Source: DASVSE01 sp036399715 (GTDB taxonomy: Bacteria > Bacteroidota > Rhodothermia > Rhodothermales > Rubricoccaceae). Taken from it: a DNA stretch of 13,918 bases. The translations under genes were made by a program, and so were the position numbers. The stretch's first letter is position 1; each line of letters starts with the position of its first letter. The notes beneath the pieces are model-generated. The model was given only the letters and a program-made list of their open reading frames with translations, ran no database searches and was not told the DNA's origin. Positions 1 to 7,378 of this stretch are shown here, in pieces. The DNA lies in assembly GCA_036399715.1 (NCBI GenBank), contig DASWMO010000025.1:1-13918 (forward strand), in the 5' to 3' direction.

Positions 1-1605
1 GGACGCCTCGCGGAGGACGGCGACGGCGGCGGCGAGCGAGTCCATCGCGTGGAGCGAGCGCCCGAGCGCGATTCGGACGTCGGTGCGGTCCTGCCCGCCG
101 GCGAGGCCGCGGCGCAGGAGGCGCGCGGACGTCGGGAGGTAGGCCGGAAGCGGGTGCGCCTGCTCGTAGAAGTTGAACAGCGCCAGGCCCGCCTCCGCGT
201 CGGACTGTGCGGCGGGGCGCGGCGTCTCGGCCCGGCCTTCGAGCTCGCCCTCGCGCAGGACGACATTGACGAGCGTGTGCGGCTCGGTCCGGCGTCCCTC
301 CGTCTCGGTCGGCCCGCCGGCGCGGCCCGGCGGCGGGTTCTTGCGGATCCAGTGGTCCGTGAACGAGACGTGCGGGATGTCCGACGTGCCCGCGCGGCGC
401 ATGTGGCACGAGGCGCAGTCGCCGGAGAGCGCGAGCGCGGGCGTCGTCGCGCCCGCGCGGTCACAGAGCGGCCCGTGGCCGGGCGTGACGGCGCCCGACG
501 GCTCGGGCGTGTGGCACGAGCGGCAGGCGGCCGAGTAGGTGTCCGGTGGCAGTTCCGCCTGCGCGACGTGCGGGTCGTGGCAGGTTGTGCACGTCATCGG
601 CGCCGGCGAGCCGAGCGAGCCCTGGAAGCACGGGCTCTGCACCAGCCGCTCGGCGTGGCTCGCGATGCCGAACGACTCGGGGTCCGCCAGCGACGCCTCG
701 GTTACGAACACGGCGCGGTGCGCCGAGAGCGGGCGGCCGGGGCGGTACGTCGTCGGGTTGTGGCCGGGCGCGTAGATGGTCTGGCCCGTGAGGTGGCACT
801 GCTGGCAGACGTCGAGCTGGAGCGCCGTCGAGAGCTTCGCCGGGTTGACGATGAGCGTCTCGGTCGGCTCGCCGCCCGCCTCGAATGCCTCGACGTGGGC
901 CGAGCCCGGGCCGTGGCAGCGCTCGCACGAGATGCCGAGCGGAACGCTCGTGTAGAAGTTCTGACTCGGCGCGTGGCCGGGGGCGGCGTCGTGGCATGTG
1001 AGGCATTCGAGCGTCACGGGCCGCTCGAAGCGGAGGTTGCCGCGGGCGTAGCCGGGGCTGAGGTCCCAGAGCTGGCGCTCGACGTACCACGTGAGCGGCA
1101 TCTCGGTGAGGTAGCCGCCCGCCTCGGCGCCGGCCGGGGGCACATCTGTGTCCGAGGCCGTCCCGCCGGCCATCATGAGATAGGACCGCGTCGCGTTGCC
1201 CGAGCCGACGACGTGGCTCGCGGCGTAGACGCGCGAGTAGCCGGGCTCGTCGGGGTGCGTCTCGCGCTGGAACAGCGAGTCGCCGCGGACGAACGCCTGG
1301 TAGCAGTAGCCGCCCGTCGGGGAGCCGTCGTCTGGCGCGCACACGACGGGGCTCCGGCCCTCGGCGTCGAAGTGCTCGGGCGCGCCCTCGCGGGCGAAGC
1401 GCGACACAGAGCGGCCCATGGCCGAACGCTCGTACGTCTCCGAGATGTCCGCGTGGCACGACGCACACGCCGCGTCACCGACCGTCGTCCACGCCTCGTC
1501 CGACGCGGCGACAGGAGCGGGCGTCCGGCACGCCGAGGCCGCGGCGACGGCCGCGGCGATGAGGACGGCTGCGGGCAGGACGATACGGAACGACTGGCCG
1601 GACAC
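1..1605 (-). CDS. Multihaem c-type cytochrome lipoprotein (7 CXXCH, start of a TPR-like tail), partial
   Basis: Minus-strand frame open from 1605 to the left edge (535 residues, C-terminus missing). It encodes seven haem-binding motifs in one frame: CASCH 47-51, CLTCH 201-205, CERCH 227-231, CQQCH 267-271, CTTCH 339-343, CRSCH 361-365 and CASCHMRR from 397. An FTDHWIR motif at 415-421 follows the last haem; it is common in cytochrome c554-like proteins fused to tetratricopeptide repeats, and the final visible residues are Ala/Leu-rich and helical. I chose the GTG at 1603-1605 because it gives a short basic N-terminus, a hydrophobic stretch and a lipobox ASA|C at 23-26, so the protein is probably a lipid-anchored periplasmic or surface electron carrier. 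No ATG lies upstream in frame before a second GTG at about 1698. A weak TATCTTGC element sits at 1658-1665. Electron donor and acceptor cannot be told from this window. Confidence 0.9.
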   Translation of the reverse strand, partial: MSGQSFRIVLPAAVLIAAAVAAASACRTPAPVAASDEAWTTVGDAACASCHADISETYERSAMGRSVSRFAREGAPEHFDAEGRSPVVCAPDDGSPTGGYCYQAFVRGDSLFQRETHPDEPGYSRVYAASHVVGSGNATRSYLMMAGGTASDTDVPPAGAEAGGYLTEMPLTWYVERQLWDLSPGYARGNLRFERPVTLECLTCHDAAPGHAPSQNFYTSVPLGISCERCHGPGSAHVEAFEAGGEPTETLIVNPAKLSTALQLDVCQQCHLTGQTIYAPGHNPTTYRPGRPLSAHRAVFVTEASLADPESFGIASHAERLVQSPCFQGSLGSPAPMTCTTCHDPHVAQAELPPDTYSAACRSCHTPEPSGAVTPGHGPLCDRAGATTPALALSGDCASCHMRRAGTSDIPHVSFTDHWIRKNPPPGRAGGPTETEGRRTEPHTLVNVVLREGELEGRAETPRPAAQSDAEAGLALFNFYEQAHPLPAYLPTSARLLRRGLAGGQDRTDVRIALGRSLHAMDSLAAAVAVLREAS

Positions 1606-1756
1606 GGGCGAAACGGCGGGGGCGGACGCGGCGTCCAGAGCACGCGCCCGGACGCCAGCAAGATACCCTGGCAGGCGGGCGCCTCGGGGGAGCGGCACAG
1701 CGATTGCCCCCCTCTCGGCAGCCCCCTCGCGCCTCTCTGGCGCTGCCCCGGTCTCC

Positions 1757-2482
1757 GTGTCTGTTACCGATCTACTCTCCCGCATTCCGTTTCCGCCCGC
1801 CCGCGCGGCGGCCCGGGCGCGCGCCACGGCGCCGGCGCCGGAGGCGGCCGACGTGTCGTGGATGGCCGACGCGTGGAGTGGCTACACGGCCCCCGCGGAA
1901 TTTGCCCCACGAGCAGAAACGCGGCCAGCGGCCCCGCTGCCATCGTGGGTTGTGCTGGCGCTCGGCGGCGCGTCGCTCTCGACGCTCGGTCTGCTGGGCC
2001 TGCTGGTGCTCGGCGCACGCCCGGCCACCCCGGCAGCCGACGCCCTTCCCGCTCAGGTCGCGGCAGCCCCGTCTGCCGCGCCGACCGCTGACACGCCGGT
2101 GGCCGCCCCCGAGACGACCTTCGGGACCGAGCCGCACGCCATCCCGGGCGACGTCATCGCGCGCCTCGAAGCGGCGAGCAACGAGCCGCTTCACGGCGAA
2201 CTCACGCAGCTTCTCGACGCCATCCAGGTCGGGTTCGGACACGAATCCGCCGCCCTCGACCCCGCCCTCCGCTCGTATACGGTCCGCATGGCGAGCCGCT
2301 TCGAGTGGAATCCCGATACCTTCCGGGTCGCCGTGCGCGCGCCGTCGGCCGAGCTGGCCGAGGCCCGCGCCGCCACGCTCCGCCGCATCTTCGGCGACGC
2401 CGTCGCCTCGCGGCGGCTCCAGATCGAGACCGCCACCGGCCCCGATGCCCTCACCCTCGCCTCGCGCTCCTCCGATGTTTGA
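1757..2482 (+). CDS. Single-pass membrane protein of unknown function
   Basis: I do not recognise this 241-residue protein. It has an Ala/Pro/Arg-rich N-terminus (about 1-62), one strong transmembrane segment (about 64-87, beginning SWVVLALGG), a disordered Ala/Pro linker (88-120) and a soluble mixed alpha/beta domain (about 124-232) containing SRFEWNPDTFRVAVRAP. The GTG at 1757 is the best start I see, because upstream codons in this frame overlap the divergent cytochrome; an internal ATG at 1862 is the alternative and would still keep the membrane segment. The stop overlaps the start of the next gene by 8 bases, which suggests translational coupling and a shared job. The predicted topology puts the N-terminus in the cytoplasm or the reverse; charge distribution does not settle it. 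Confidence 0.7.
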   Translation: MSVTDLLSRIPFPPARAAARARATAPAPEAADVSWMADAWSGYTAPAEFAPRAETRPAAPLPSWVVLALGGASLSTLGLLGLLVLGARPATPAADALPAQVAAAPSAAPTADTPVAAPETTFGTEPHAIPGDVIARLEAASNEPLHGELTQLLDAIQVGFGHESAALDPALRSYTVRMASRFEWNPDTFRVAVRAPSAELAEARAATLRRIFGDAVASRRLQIETATGPDALTLASRSSDV

Positions 2483-3887
2483 GACTCTCGCCCTCGTCCT
2501 GATCGGTGTCCTGGCGGTCTGCGCCGTGGTCGCGAGCCTGTACTACTTCCGCCGGGCGCAGCTCCACGAGGCCGCGCAGCCCGACCCGACCGAAACGGTC
2601 GTCGAGATGCGCGCGCTCGGGCAGCGCATCGAGACGCTCGTCGGGCAGCAGCAGCTGCAGGGCGAGACGACCCGGCAGCAGATGGCGCAGAAGATGGACG
2701 CCGTCGCCGAGGGCATGACCCAGCAGCGGACGCACCTCGCGGGACTCCAGAACGAGCTGCGCCACGAGGTCCGACGCCGCGACGCCGAGATGGAGGAAAT
2801 CCGGACCCAGCTTGCCTCGGTCCAGCACGCGGCCGCGCGGGCCGCACTCGCCGCTCCGGCTCCGCTCACACTCGCCCCCGCCCCGCCGGCCACTGCGCCG
2901 CCCACGGTCCAGCCTCCGGCGTTCGAAGCGCCCACATTCGAGGCCCCGGCATTCGAGGCGCCCACGTTCCAGCCGCCCGCCGCCGAGACGCCCGCCTTCG
3001 AGTCATTCTCGGACGTTCCGATGGGCGACGGCTTCGCGGCCGCCTTCTCCGACGCGGACGGGTGGGACATCGGGGCGCCCGCCCCGACGCTCTCGGACCC
3101 GTTTGCGAGCCCCGCCGAGCCGCCGACGGTTGCCCCAGCCTTTGAGCCCGTCGCGCCGTTCGTCGCGGCCGATCTCTTCGCCGCCGACCCACCCGACGAG
3201 GTCGCCCCGCCCGCGGAAGCCCCCCCGCCCGACGCAGCGCCCGGCTTCACGTTCGAGGACCTCACGCCCGCCTTCGAGGTGCCGACGTTCGAGTCCCCCG
3301 CGCCCGCCCCGGCCGCGTGGACACCCGCCTTCGAGCCAGCCACCTTCGGCACGCCCGCCGGCGTCTCCCCCACCACGCCGGCACCCGCGGTGCACGCCCC
3401 CGCGCCGCCCTCCGAGACCGCCTGGATCGCACGGGCCGACCGCCCCGAGCCGACCGCGGCGTTCCCGACATTCCAGATCCCGACCTTCGAGATGCCGGCC
3501 GCCGAGGCTCCCACGTTCGCGGCGCCTGCCTTCGAGGCTCCCACCTTCGAAGCGCCCGTCTTCGCAGCCCCCACATTCGAGGCGCCCGCCTTTGCGGGGC
3601 TGACGATGGACGTCCCGCCCCCGGCACCCGTCCCGGATGCCGCCGCGCCGTACGTCCCGCCGGCCGGCGCGGACACGCTCACGGTCATCTCGACCATCGA
3701 CGACCTCACCCAGCAGGCGCTCTACATGGCCGGCGTCACGTCGCTCGACGAGATCGCCCGCTGGAACCGGACAGACGCCCGCCGCATCTCGTCGACCGTC
3801 GGCGTCTCCGAGGACACGATCCTCAACCACTGGGTCTTCGAGGCGCAGGCCGCTCTGTTCCAGTCGTTCTCGTCCACGCAGCGCTAG
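2475..3887 (+). CDS. Membrane-anchored coiled-coil protein with Phe-Glu-Ala-Pro repeats and a C-terminal helix-hairpin-helix-like domain
   Basis: The 470-residue protein begins at the ATG overlapping the upstream stop (ATGTTTGA). It has an N-terminal membrane segment (about 4-25, then FRR on the cytoplasmic side), a Gln/Glu/Arg-rich coiled coil (about 40-118), a long Pro/Ala linker (about 125-400) with recurring [AT]FEAP motifs, and a compact C-terminal domain (about 400-462). The C-terminal part contains LYMAGVTSLDEIARW, then RRISSTVGVSEDTI. This resembles the L-x-x-A-G-V/I-x-T/S-x-x-x-I-A-x-W pattern of helix-hairpin-helix-like domains found at the ends of some ribosomal protein L21 and membrane proteins. 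The architecture (anchor, rod, flexible tether, small binding domain) suggests scaffolding or tethering at the inner membrane. Function is unknown and the domain assignment is inference. Confidence 0.85.
   Translation: MFETLALVLIGVLAVCAVVASLYYFRRAQLHEAAQPDPTETVVEMRALGQRIETLVGQQQLQGETTRQQMAQKMDAVAEGMTQQRTHLAGLQNELRHEVRRRDAEMEEIRTQLASVQHAAARAALAAPAPLTLAPAPPATAPPTVQPPAFEAPTFEAPAFEAPTFQPPAAETPAFESFSDVPMGDGFAAAFSDADGWDIGAPAPTLSDPFASPAEPPTVAPAFEPVAPFVAADLFAADPPDEVAPPAEAPPPDAAPGFTFEDLTPAFEVPTFESPAPAPAAWTPAFEPATFGTPAGVSPTTPAPAVHAPAPPSETAWIARADRPEPTAAFPTFQIPTFEMPAAEAPTFAAPAFEAPTFEAPVFAAPTFEAPAFAGLTMDVPPPAPVPDAAAPYVPPAGADTLTVISTIDDLTQQALYMAGVTSLDEIARWNRTDARRISSTVGVSEDTILNHWVFEAQAALFQSFSSTQR
2916..3596 (+). 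repeat. Degenerate protein-coding repeat region, unit about [AT]FEAP
   Basis: Two dense clusters (2916-3002 and 3462-3596) and scattered copies between them encode 5-residue units of the form P-[AT]-F-[EAQ]-[APV]. Examples are PAFEAPTFEAP and PTFEAPVFAAPTFEAP. The phenylalanine is the most constant position. At DNA level the units are similar (gcgcccacattcgaggc-like) but not identical, so this is an old or selected repeat rather than a fresh tandem expansion. Confidence 0.8.
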
Positions 3888-3913
3888 CGGCCTTCTCTAA
3901 CTGGCGGCCTCTG

Positions 3914-4534
3914 CTAGAACGACCCCTTTGTGCTCGGCAGCGGGTCCCCGGCGGCGTCGCGGCGGACGGCCGCCCGGACGGCCCGGCCGGCCGCCTTGAA
4001 CAGCGCCTCGGCGCGGTGGTGGTCGTTCGCGCCCGCCATCAGGTGCAGGTGCAGCGTAAGTCGGGCCGCACTCGCGACGCTCTGCCAGAAGTGCGGCACC
4101 ATCTCGGTCGAGAGCGCCCCGACGTGTTCGCGCGCGAAACCCGCCTCGGGCTCGGCCCCGAAGACGAAGAACGCCCGGCCCGAGAGGTCGACCGTCGCCC
4201 GCGCGAGCGCCTCGTCCATCGGCACGACGGCGTGGCCGTAGCGCGCGACGTATGCCTTGTCGCCGAGCGCCTCGCCGAGCGCCTCGCCGATCGCCAGCCC
4301 GACGTCCTCAACCGTGTGGTGGTCGTCGACGTCGAGGTCGCCGGTCGCGCGGACCGTCAGGCCGAGCCCGCCGTGGCGCGCGAACAGGACGAGCATATGG
4401 TCGAAAAACCCGACGCCCGTCGAGACCTCCGCCTCAGTCCCGGGCGCGGCGTCGAGGTGGAGTTCGACCGTGACGTCGGTTTCCCTCGTCGTGCGGGCAA
4501 TACGGGCGAAGCGGGGGCGGGTCGGATCGGTCAT
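3914..4534 (-). CDS. hisB: Imidazoleglycerol-phosphate dehydratase
   Basis: Catalyses dehydration of imidazole glycerol phosphate to imidazole acetol phosphate in histidine biosynthesis, in the cytoplasm. The 206-residue length matches the monofunctional family. Hallmarks are GFFDHML at 42-48, the Mn-binding DHHTVED at 71-77, VPMDEA at 104-109, DLSGR at 116-120, the second metal motif NDHHRAE at 170-176 and the C-terminal STKG at 201-204. There is no histidinol-phosphatase extension. It stands alone: no other his gene is in the window, so the pathway is dispersed or this is a detached member. It is convergent with the repeat-protein gene (26-bp gap) and divergent from the C2-like lipoprotein gene (101-bp gap). 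A TAGCTTCG element ends 4 bases before the ATG, which would give a near-leaderless mRNA. Confidence 0.97.
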   Translation of the reverse strand: MTDPTRPRFARIARTTRETDVTVELHLDAAPGTEAEVSTGVGFFDHMLVLFARHGGLGLTVRATGDLDVDDHHTVEDVGLAIGEALGEALGDKAYVARYGHAVVPMDEALARATVDLSGRAFFVFGAEPEAGFAREHVGALSTEMVPHFWQSVASAARLTLHLHLMAGANDHHRAEALFKAAGRAVRAAVRRDAAGDPLPSTKGSF

Positions 4535-4538
4535 GGCC

Positions 4539-4546
4539 CGAAGCTA
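4539..4546 (-). promoter_or_regulatory. Putative -7 element (TAGCTTCG) of hisB
   Basis: On the minus strand TAGCTTCG lies 4 bases before the hisB ATG. It is one mismatch from the Bacteroidota -7 consensus TAnnTTTG and identical to the element before the aminotransferase gene at 10064-10071. No convincing TTTG -33 box is visible, and the closeness to the ATG would imply a leaderless or almost leaderless transcript. Confidence 0.4.
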
Positions 4547-4635
4547 GCCCCGGCCCGAATCGCCCCGGCGGTGTGACCGGCAGAACGGGTCCGGCGGCTC
4601 TCCTGTCGTCCCCTTTCCCCGACTCCCCGACTCCC

Positions 4636-5211
4636 ATGCGCCTCTCGACGCTCCTCGGCCGCCTCGCCCTCGCAGCCCCGTTCGCGCTCTCGCTCGCCGC
4701 CTGCGACTCGAACACGGACCGGCCACCGCGGCGGGCCATCGTCACGGCCGTGCAGATCGACGACGGCCCGCTCCGCGACGTCAACGGCGACGCGTGGGAC
4801 GGCGCCGGTGGCGGCGGGCCCGAGATCTACTTCCGTCTCTTCTACGCCGACACCGACTTCCGCACGCGCCCCGGCGACGACGTGCTGAACCCCCGCGACG
4901 ACCGCTTCGTCGTCAACACGCTCAACCCCGCGCAGCCGTGGGTAGACGACACGCAGGGCGTCGACTTTCCGCTCGTCTGGTCCGTCGACGGCGGCTTCGA
5001 GGTCCGCGACTTCCAGGAGCCTTACCGCGTCGTCCTCTACGACTACGATCCGACGAGCGAGGACGACCCGATGATCTCGACGCGCACGTTCACGTTCGAC
5101 GAGCAGGCGCCCGACCTCGTAGACGGCCGCGAGGACACGATCGTCCTCGACGGCGTCGGGGCGGACGAGACGCTCGTCCGTGTTCGCCTCCGTGTCGTCT
5201 ACGAGTCGTAA
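4636..5211 (+). CDS. Lipoprotein with a C2-like (calcium-binding beta-sandwich) domain
   Basis: A 191-residue protein starting at the ATG that gives a clean lipoprotein signal peptide, with lipobox LAAC and lipidated Cys23. The mature part has two acidic loops at the expected places of a C2 fold. DVNGDAWD (48-55) is followed by PEIYFRL (62-68), matching the loop-1 pattern D-x-x-G-x-x-D-x-Y-x-x-V/L. YDYDPTSEDDP (135-145) matches the loop-3 pattern D-x-D-x-x-x-x-D-D. The C2 call rests on these patterns only, and the exact family is unknown. The protein is probably anchored on the periplasmic side or surface of the outer membrane. The next gene follows after 29 bases on the same strand and is likely co-transcribed. 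Confidence 0.8.
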   Translation: MRLSTLLGRLALAAPFALSLAACDSNTDRPPRRAIVTAVQIDDGPLRDVNGDAWDGAGGGGPEIYFRLFYADTDFRTRPGDDVLNPRDDRFVVNTLNPAQPWVDDTQGVDFPLVWSVDGGFEVRDFQEPYRVVLYDYDPTSEDDPMISTRTFTFDEQAPDLVDGREDTIVLDGVGADETLVRVRLRVVYES

Positions 5212-5240
5212 CGTCCGGCTCTCTCCTGCCTGCCCTCGCC

Positions 5241-5654
5241 ATGCCCCAGGACCCGCCCCTCGACCCGACGAACGACCTCCCCGACGACTTCGAGCCGAAC
5301 GCCTCTGACGACGACCCGTGGCAAGCCGAGCTCGATGCCGAGGTCGCCGCCCACGACAACCTCTCGCCGCACCCGATGCGCGCCCGCATTGAGAAGATGT
5401 TTAGCGGGATGGACGAGATCCGGGCGATGTACCCCACGCCAGAGGCGCGCGCCGAGGCGCAGATCGACGAGGCGGGCTGGCGCGAGATGGAGGCCCTCGA
5501 AGCCAAGATGCGCGAGGCTTACCCGGCCTTCGTCGCCGAGGACGACGCGGTGATCGAGCACACGCGCCGCGAGAACCGTTCGGCCGAAGAGCTCGCCCGC
5601 CGCCGCGCGGCCGTGGACGAGGCCTTCGCCGCGATGGGCATCCTGTTCAACTAG
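5241..5654 (+). CDS. Small acidic protein of unknown function
   Basis: I do not recognise this 137-residue protein. The first 35 residues are very acidic and proline-rich (five Asp in DDFEPNASDDD) and probably disordered. The rest is predicted helical, with REMEALEAKMREAYP (81-95) and SAEELARRRAAVDEAF (114-129) as amphipathic helices. There is no signal peptide or membrane segment, so it is cytoplasmic. The ATG at 5241 is the first in the segment after the upstream lipoprotein stop. An acidic, low-complexity N-terminus is common in salt-adapted proteomes. It ends 8 bases from the convergent GMC oxidoreductase gene. Confidence 0.75.
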   Translation: MPQDPPLDPTNDLPDDFEPNASDDDPWQAELDAEVAAHDNLSPHPMRARIEKMFSGMDEIRAMYPTPEARAEAQIDEAGWREMEALEAKMREAYPAFVAEDDAVIEHTRRENRSAEELARRRAAVDEAFAAMGILFN

Positions 5655-5662
5655 CCCCGGGA

Positions 5663-7303
5663 TTACCGCACGGGCGCCGTGGCGTAGCCGACGGCACCGT
5701 CGCCGCCGATTGCCGACTCGGGGGCACCGTGCCGGATCAGGTCCGCCGCCTTCTCGCCGATCATCAGCGCCGCCGCATTCGTGTTGCCGTTCGGGACCGT
5801 CGGCATGACCGACGCGTCCACGACGCGCAGGCCGCGCACGCCGCGCACACGCAGGCTCGGGTCCACGACCGAATCCGCATCCGCGCCCATCCGGCACGTC
5901 CCGACGGGGTGGTAGAGCGTCTCGGCGTTCTGGCGGACGTACGCGAGCAAGTCGGCGTCGGTCTGGACGTGCGCGCCGGGGTCGATCTCCGGCCCGCGGA
6001 ACGGGTCGAGGGCCGGCTGGCAGACGATCTCGCGCGCGATGCGGAGGCCGGCGACGAGCGAGGCCGCGTCGGCCGGGTCGGCGAGGTAGTTCGGGTCGAT
6101 GAGCGGGTGCGCGGCCGGGTCCGCGGAGGCGAGGCGGATCTCGCCTCGGCTCTTGGGCCGGACGAGCGTCGGGCCGAGCGAGAAGCCGTGTTCGGTCGGC
6201 GGGACGAGGCCGTGGTTCTCGAACATCGCCGGGGCGACGTGGAACTGGACGTCGGGCGCGCGCTCGCCCGGGCGCGTGCTTAAGAAGAGGCCCGCCTCGG
6301 CGACGTTGGACGTCAGCATCCCGCGGCGGAAAAGCAGGTACCGGGCGACGCTCAGCAGCCGCTCGGCGTCCATCAGCGAGCCGCCGCCCGGCAGGCGCGT
6401 CCGGAGTCCCGTGATGAGGTGGTCCTGGAGATTCTGCCCGACGCTCGGTCGGTCCGCGACGACGCCGATGCCCATCTCGCGCAGGTGCTCGGCCGGCCCG
6501 ACTCCCGAAAGCATCAGCGTCTGCGGCGTGTTGACGGCGCCGCCGCACAACACGACCTCGCGGCGGCAACGCGCGAGCGTCGTCTCGCCCTCGCGCTCGA
6601 CCTCGACGCCCACAGCCTGCCCGTTCTCGAACGCGACGCGGTGGACGTGCGCGTGCGTCCAGACGGTGAGGTTGGGGCGGCGCAGGGCGGGCTTGAGAAA
6701 GGCCGCCGCGGCCGACTGGCGGCGTCCGCGCTTCTGCGTGAGGTCGTAGAGGCCGGCGCCCTCCTGGTCGGGCCCGTTGAAATCGTCGGTTTCGGGATAG
6801 CCCGCCTCGGCCGCCGCGGCGACGAACGCTGTCATCGACGGATGGGCGTCGCGCGGGCGCTCGACGCGGAGCGGCCCGCCCGTGCCGTGGTAGGCGCTCG
6901 CGCCGCGGCTGGAGTCCTCGGACTTCTTGAAGTACGGCAGCACGTCGGCATAGCCCCAACCGTCGCAGCCGAACGCGGCCCACTCGTCGTAGTCCGAGCG
7001 GTGCCCGCGGATGTAGATCATCGCGTTGATCGACGACGACCCGCCGAGGGTCTTGCCGCGCGGCCAGTAGAGGTCGCGCCCGCCGAGGTGCGCCTGCGGG
7101 ACCGTCCGGTAGTTCCAGTCGACATCGGACTGGAACAGCTTCGAAAACGCGGCCGGAATGTGGATCTCGGCGCGTGTGTCGGGCCCGCCGGCTTCGAGGA
7201 GCAGGACCGTCGTGCCCGGGTCCTCGCTCAGCCGGGCCGCGAGGACGCAACCGGCCGAGCCGGCACCGACGAGGACGTAGTCGTAGAACTCGGACGATTC
7301 CAT
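5663..7303 (-). CDS. GMC-family FAD-dependent alcohol/choline dehydrogenase-like oxidoreductase
   Basis: The 546-residue protein has the full glucose-methanol-choline oxidoreductase layout. The N-terminal Rossmann FAD-binding motif is VGAGSAG (12-18), with Glu37 at the end of beta-2 to hold the ribose. GMC signature 1 begins GKTLGGSSSIN and signature 2 is GGAVNTPQTLMLSGVG. The C-terminal catalytic motif is YHPVGTCRMG with His465. Asn509 follows 44 residues later in VPNGNTN, the same spacing as the His466/Asn510 pair of choline oxidase. It oxidises an alcohol to an aldehyde; the substrate cannot be read from sequence, and close relatives are often called BetA or alcohol dehydrogenase. No glycine-betaine genes are adjacent. 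The ATG at 7301-7303 places the FAD motif at the usual distance. A TAGTTTG sequence lies about 41 bases upstream. Confidence 0.95.
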   Translation of the reverse strand: MESSEFYDYVLVGAGSAGCVLAARLSEDPGTTVLLLEAGGPDTRAEIHIPAAFSKLFQSDVDWNYRTVPQAHLGGRDLYWPRGKTLGGSSSINAMIYIRGHRSDYDEWAAFGCDGWGYADVLPYFKKSEDSSRGASAYHGTGGPLRVERPRDAHPSMTAFVAAAAEAGYPETDDFNGPDQEGAGLYDLTQKRGRRQSAAAAFLKPALRRPNLTVWTHAHVHRVAFENGQAVGVEVEREGETTLARCRREVVLCGGAVNTPQTLMLSGVGPAEHLREMGIGVVADRPSVGQNLQDHLITGLRTRLPGGGSLMDAERLLSVARYLLFRRGMLTSNVAEAGLFLSTRPGERAPDVQFHVAPAMFENHGLVPPTEHGFSLGPTLVRPKSRGEIRLASADPAAHPLIDPNYLADPADAASLVAGLRIAREIVCQPALDPFRGPEIDPGAHVQTDADLLAYVRQNAETLYHPVGTCRMGADADSVVDPSLRVRGVRGLRVVDASVMPTVPNGNTNAAALMIGEKAADLIRHGAPESAIGGDGAVGYATAPVR

Positions 7304-7351
7304 CGGGGCGCGGGCGGGTTGACGGTGTTAACGACGCACCGCGGCAAACTA

Positions 7352-7365
7352 GCGCCGCGCGGCGC
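7352..7365. repeat. 14-bp perfect GC palindrome
   Basis: GCGCCGCGCGGCGC lies between the stop of the 203-aa beta-barrel gene and the start of the GMC gene, both on minus. As RNA it could form only a 5-bp stem with a 4-base loop, so it is a weak terminator candidate at best; in a genome this GC-rich it may be chance. Confidence 0.3.
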
Positions 7366-7378
7366 CGGACCGCCCGGC

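Noticed and set aside
461..1468. 335-codon minus-strand open frame
   Set aside because: It is a shifted frame of the cytochrome gene and destroys all CXXCH motifs; Arg/Pro-rich low-complexity translation.
49..2091. 680-codon plus-strand open frame
   Set aside because: It is the exact antisense of the multihaem cytochrome frame; its Arg/Ala/Val-rich translation has no domain, while the opposite strand has seven in-frame CXXCH motifs.
2543..3709. 388-codon minus-strand frame rich in Gly/Ala/Ser (VGASKAGA-like repeats)
   Set aside because: It is the mirror of the [AT]FEAP repeats of the plus-strand gene, which has a membrane segment, a coiled coil and coupling to the gene upstream.
3888..3913. 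Possible terminator between the repeat-protein gene and hisB
   Set aside because: The two GCGGCCT copies here are direct, not inverted, so they cannot form a stem.
4261..4296. 12-bp tandem repeat (cgccgagcgcct) inside hisB
   Set aside because: It encodes GEALGEALGDK, which matches the normal family sequence and length at this place, so it is codon bias rather than an insertion.
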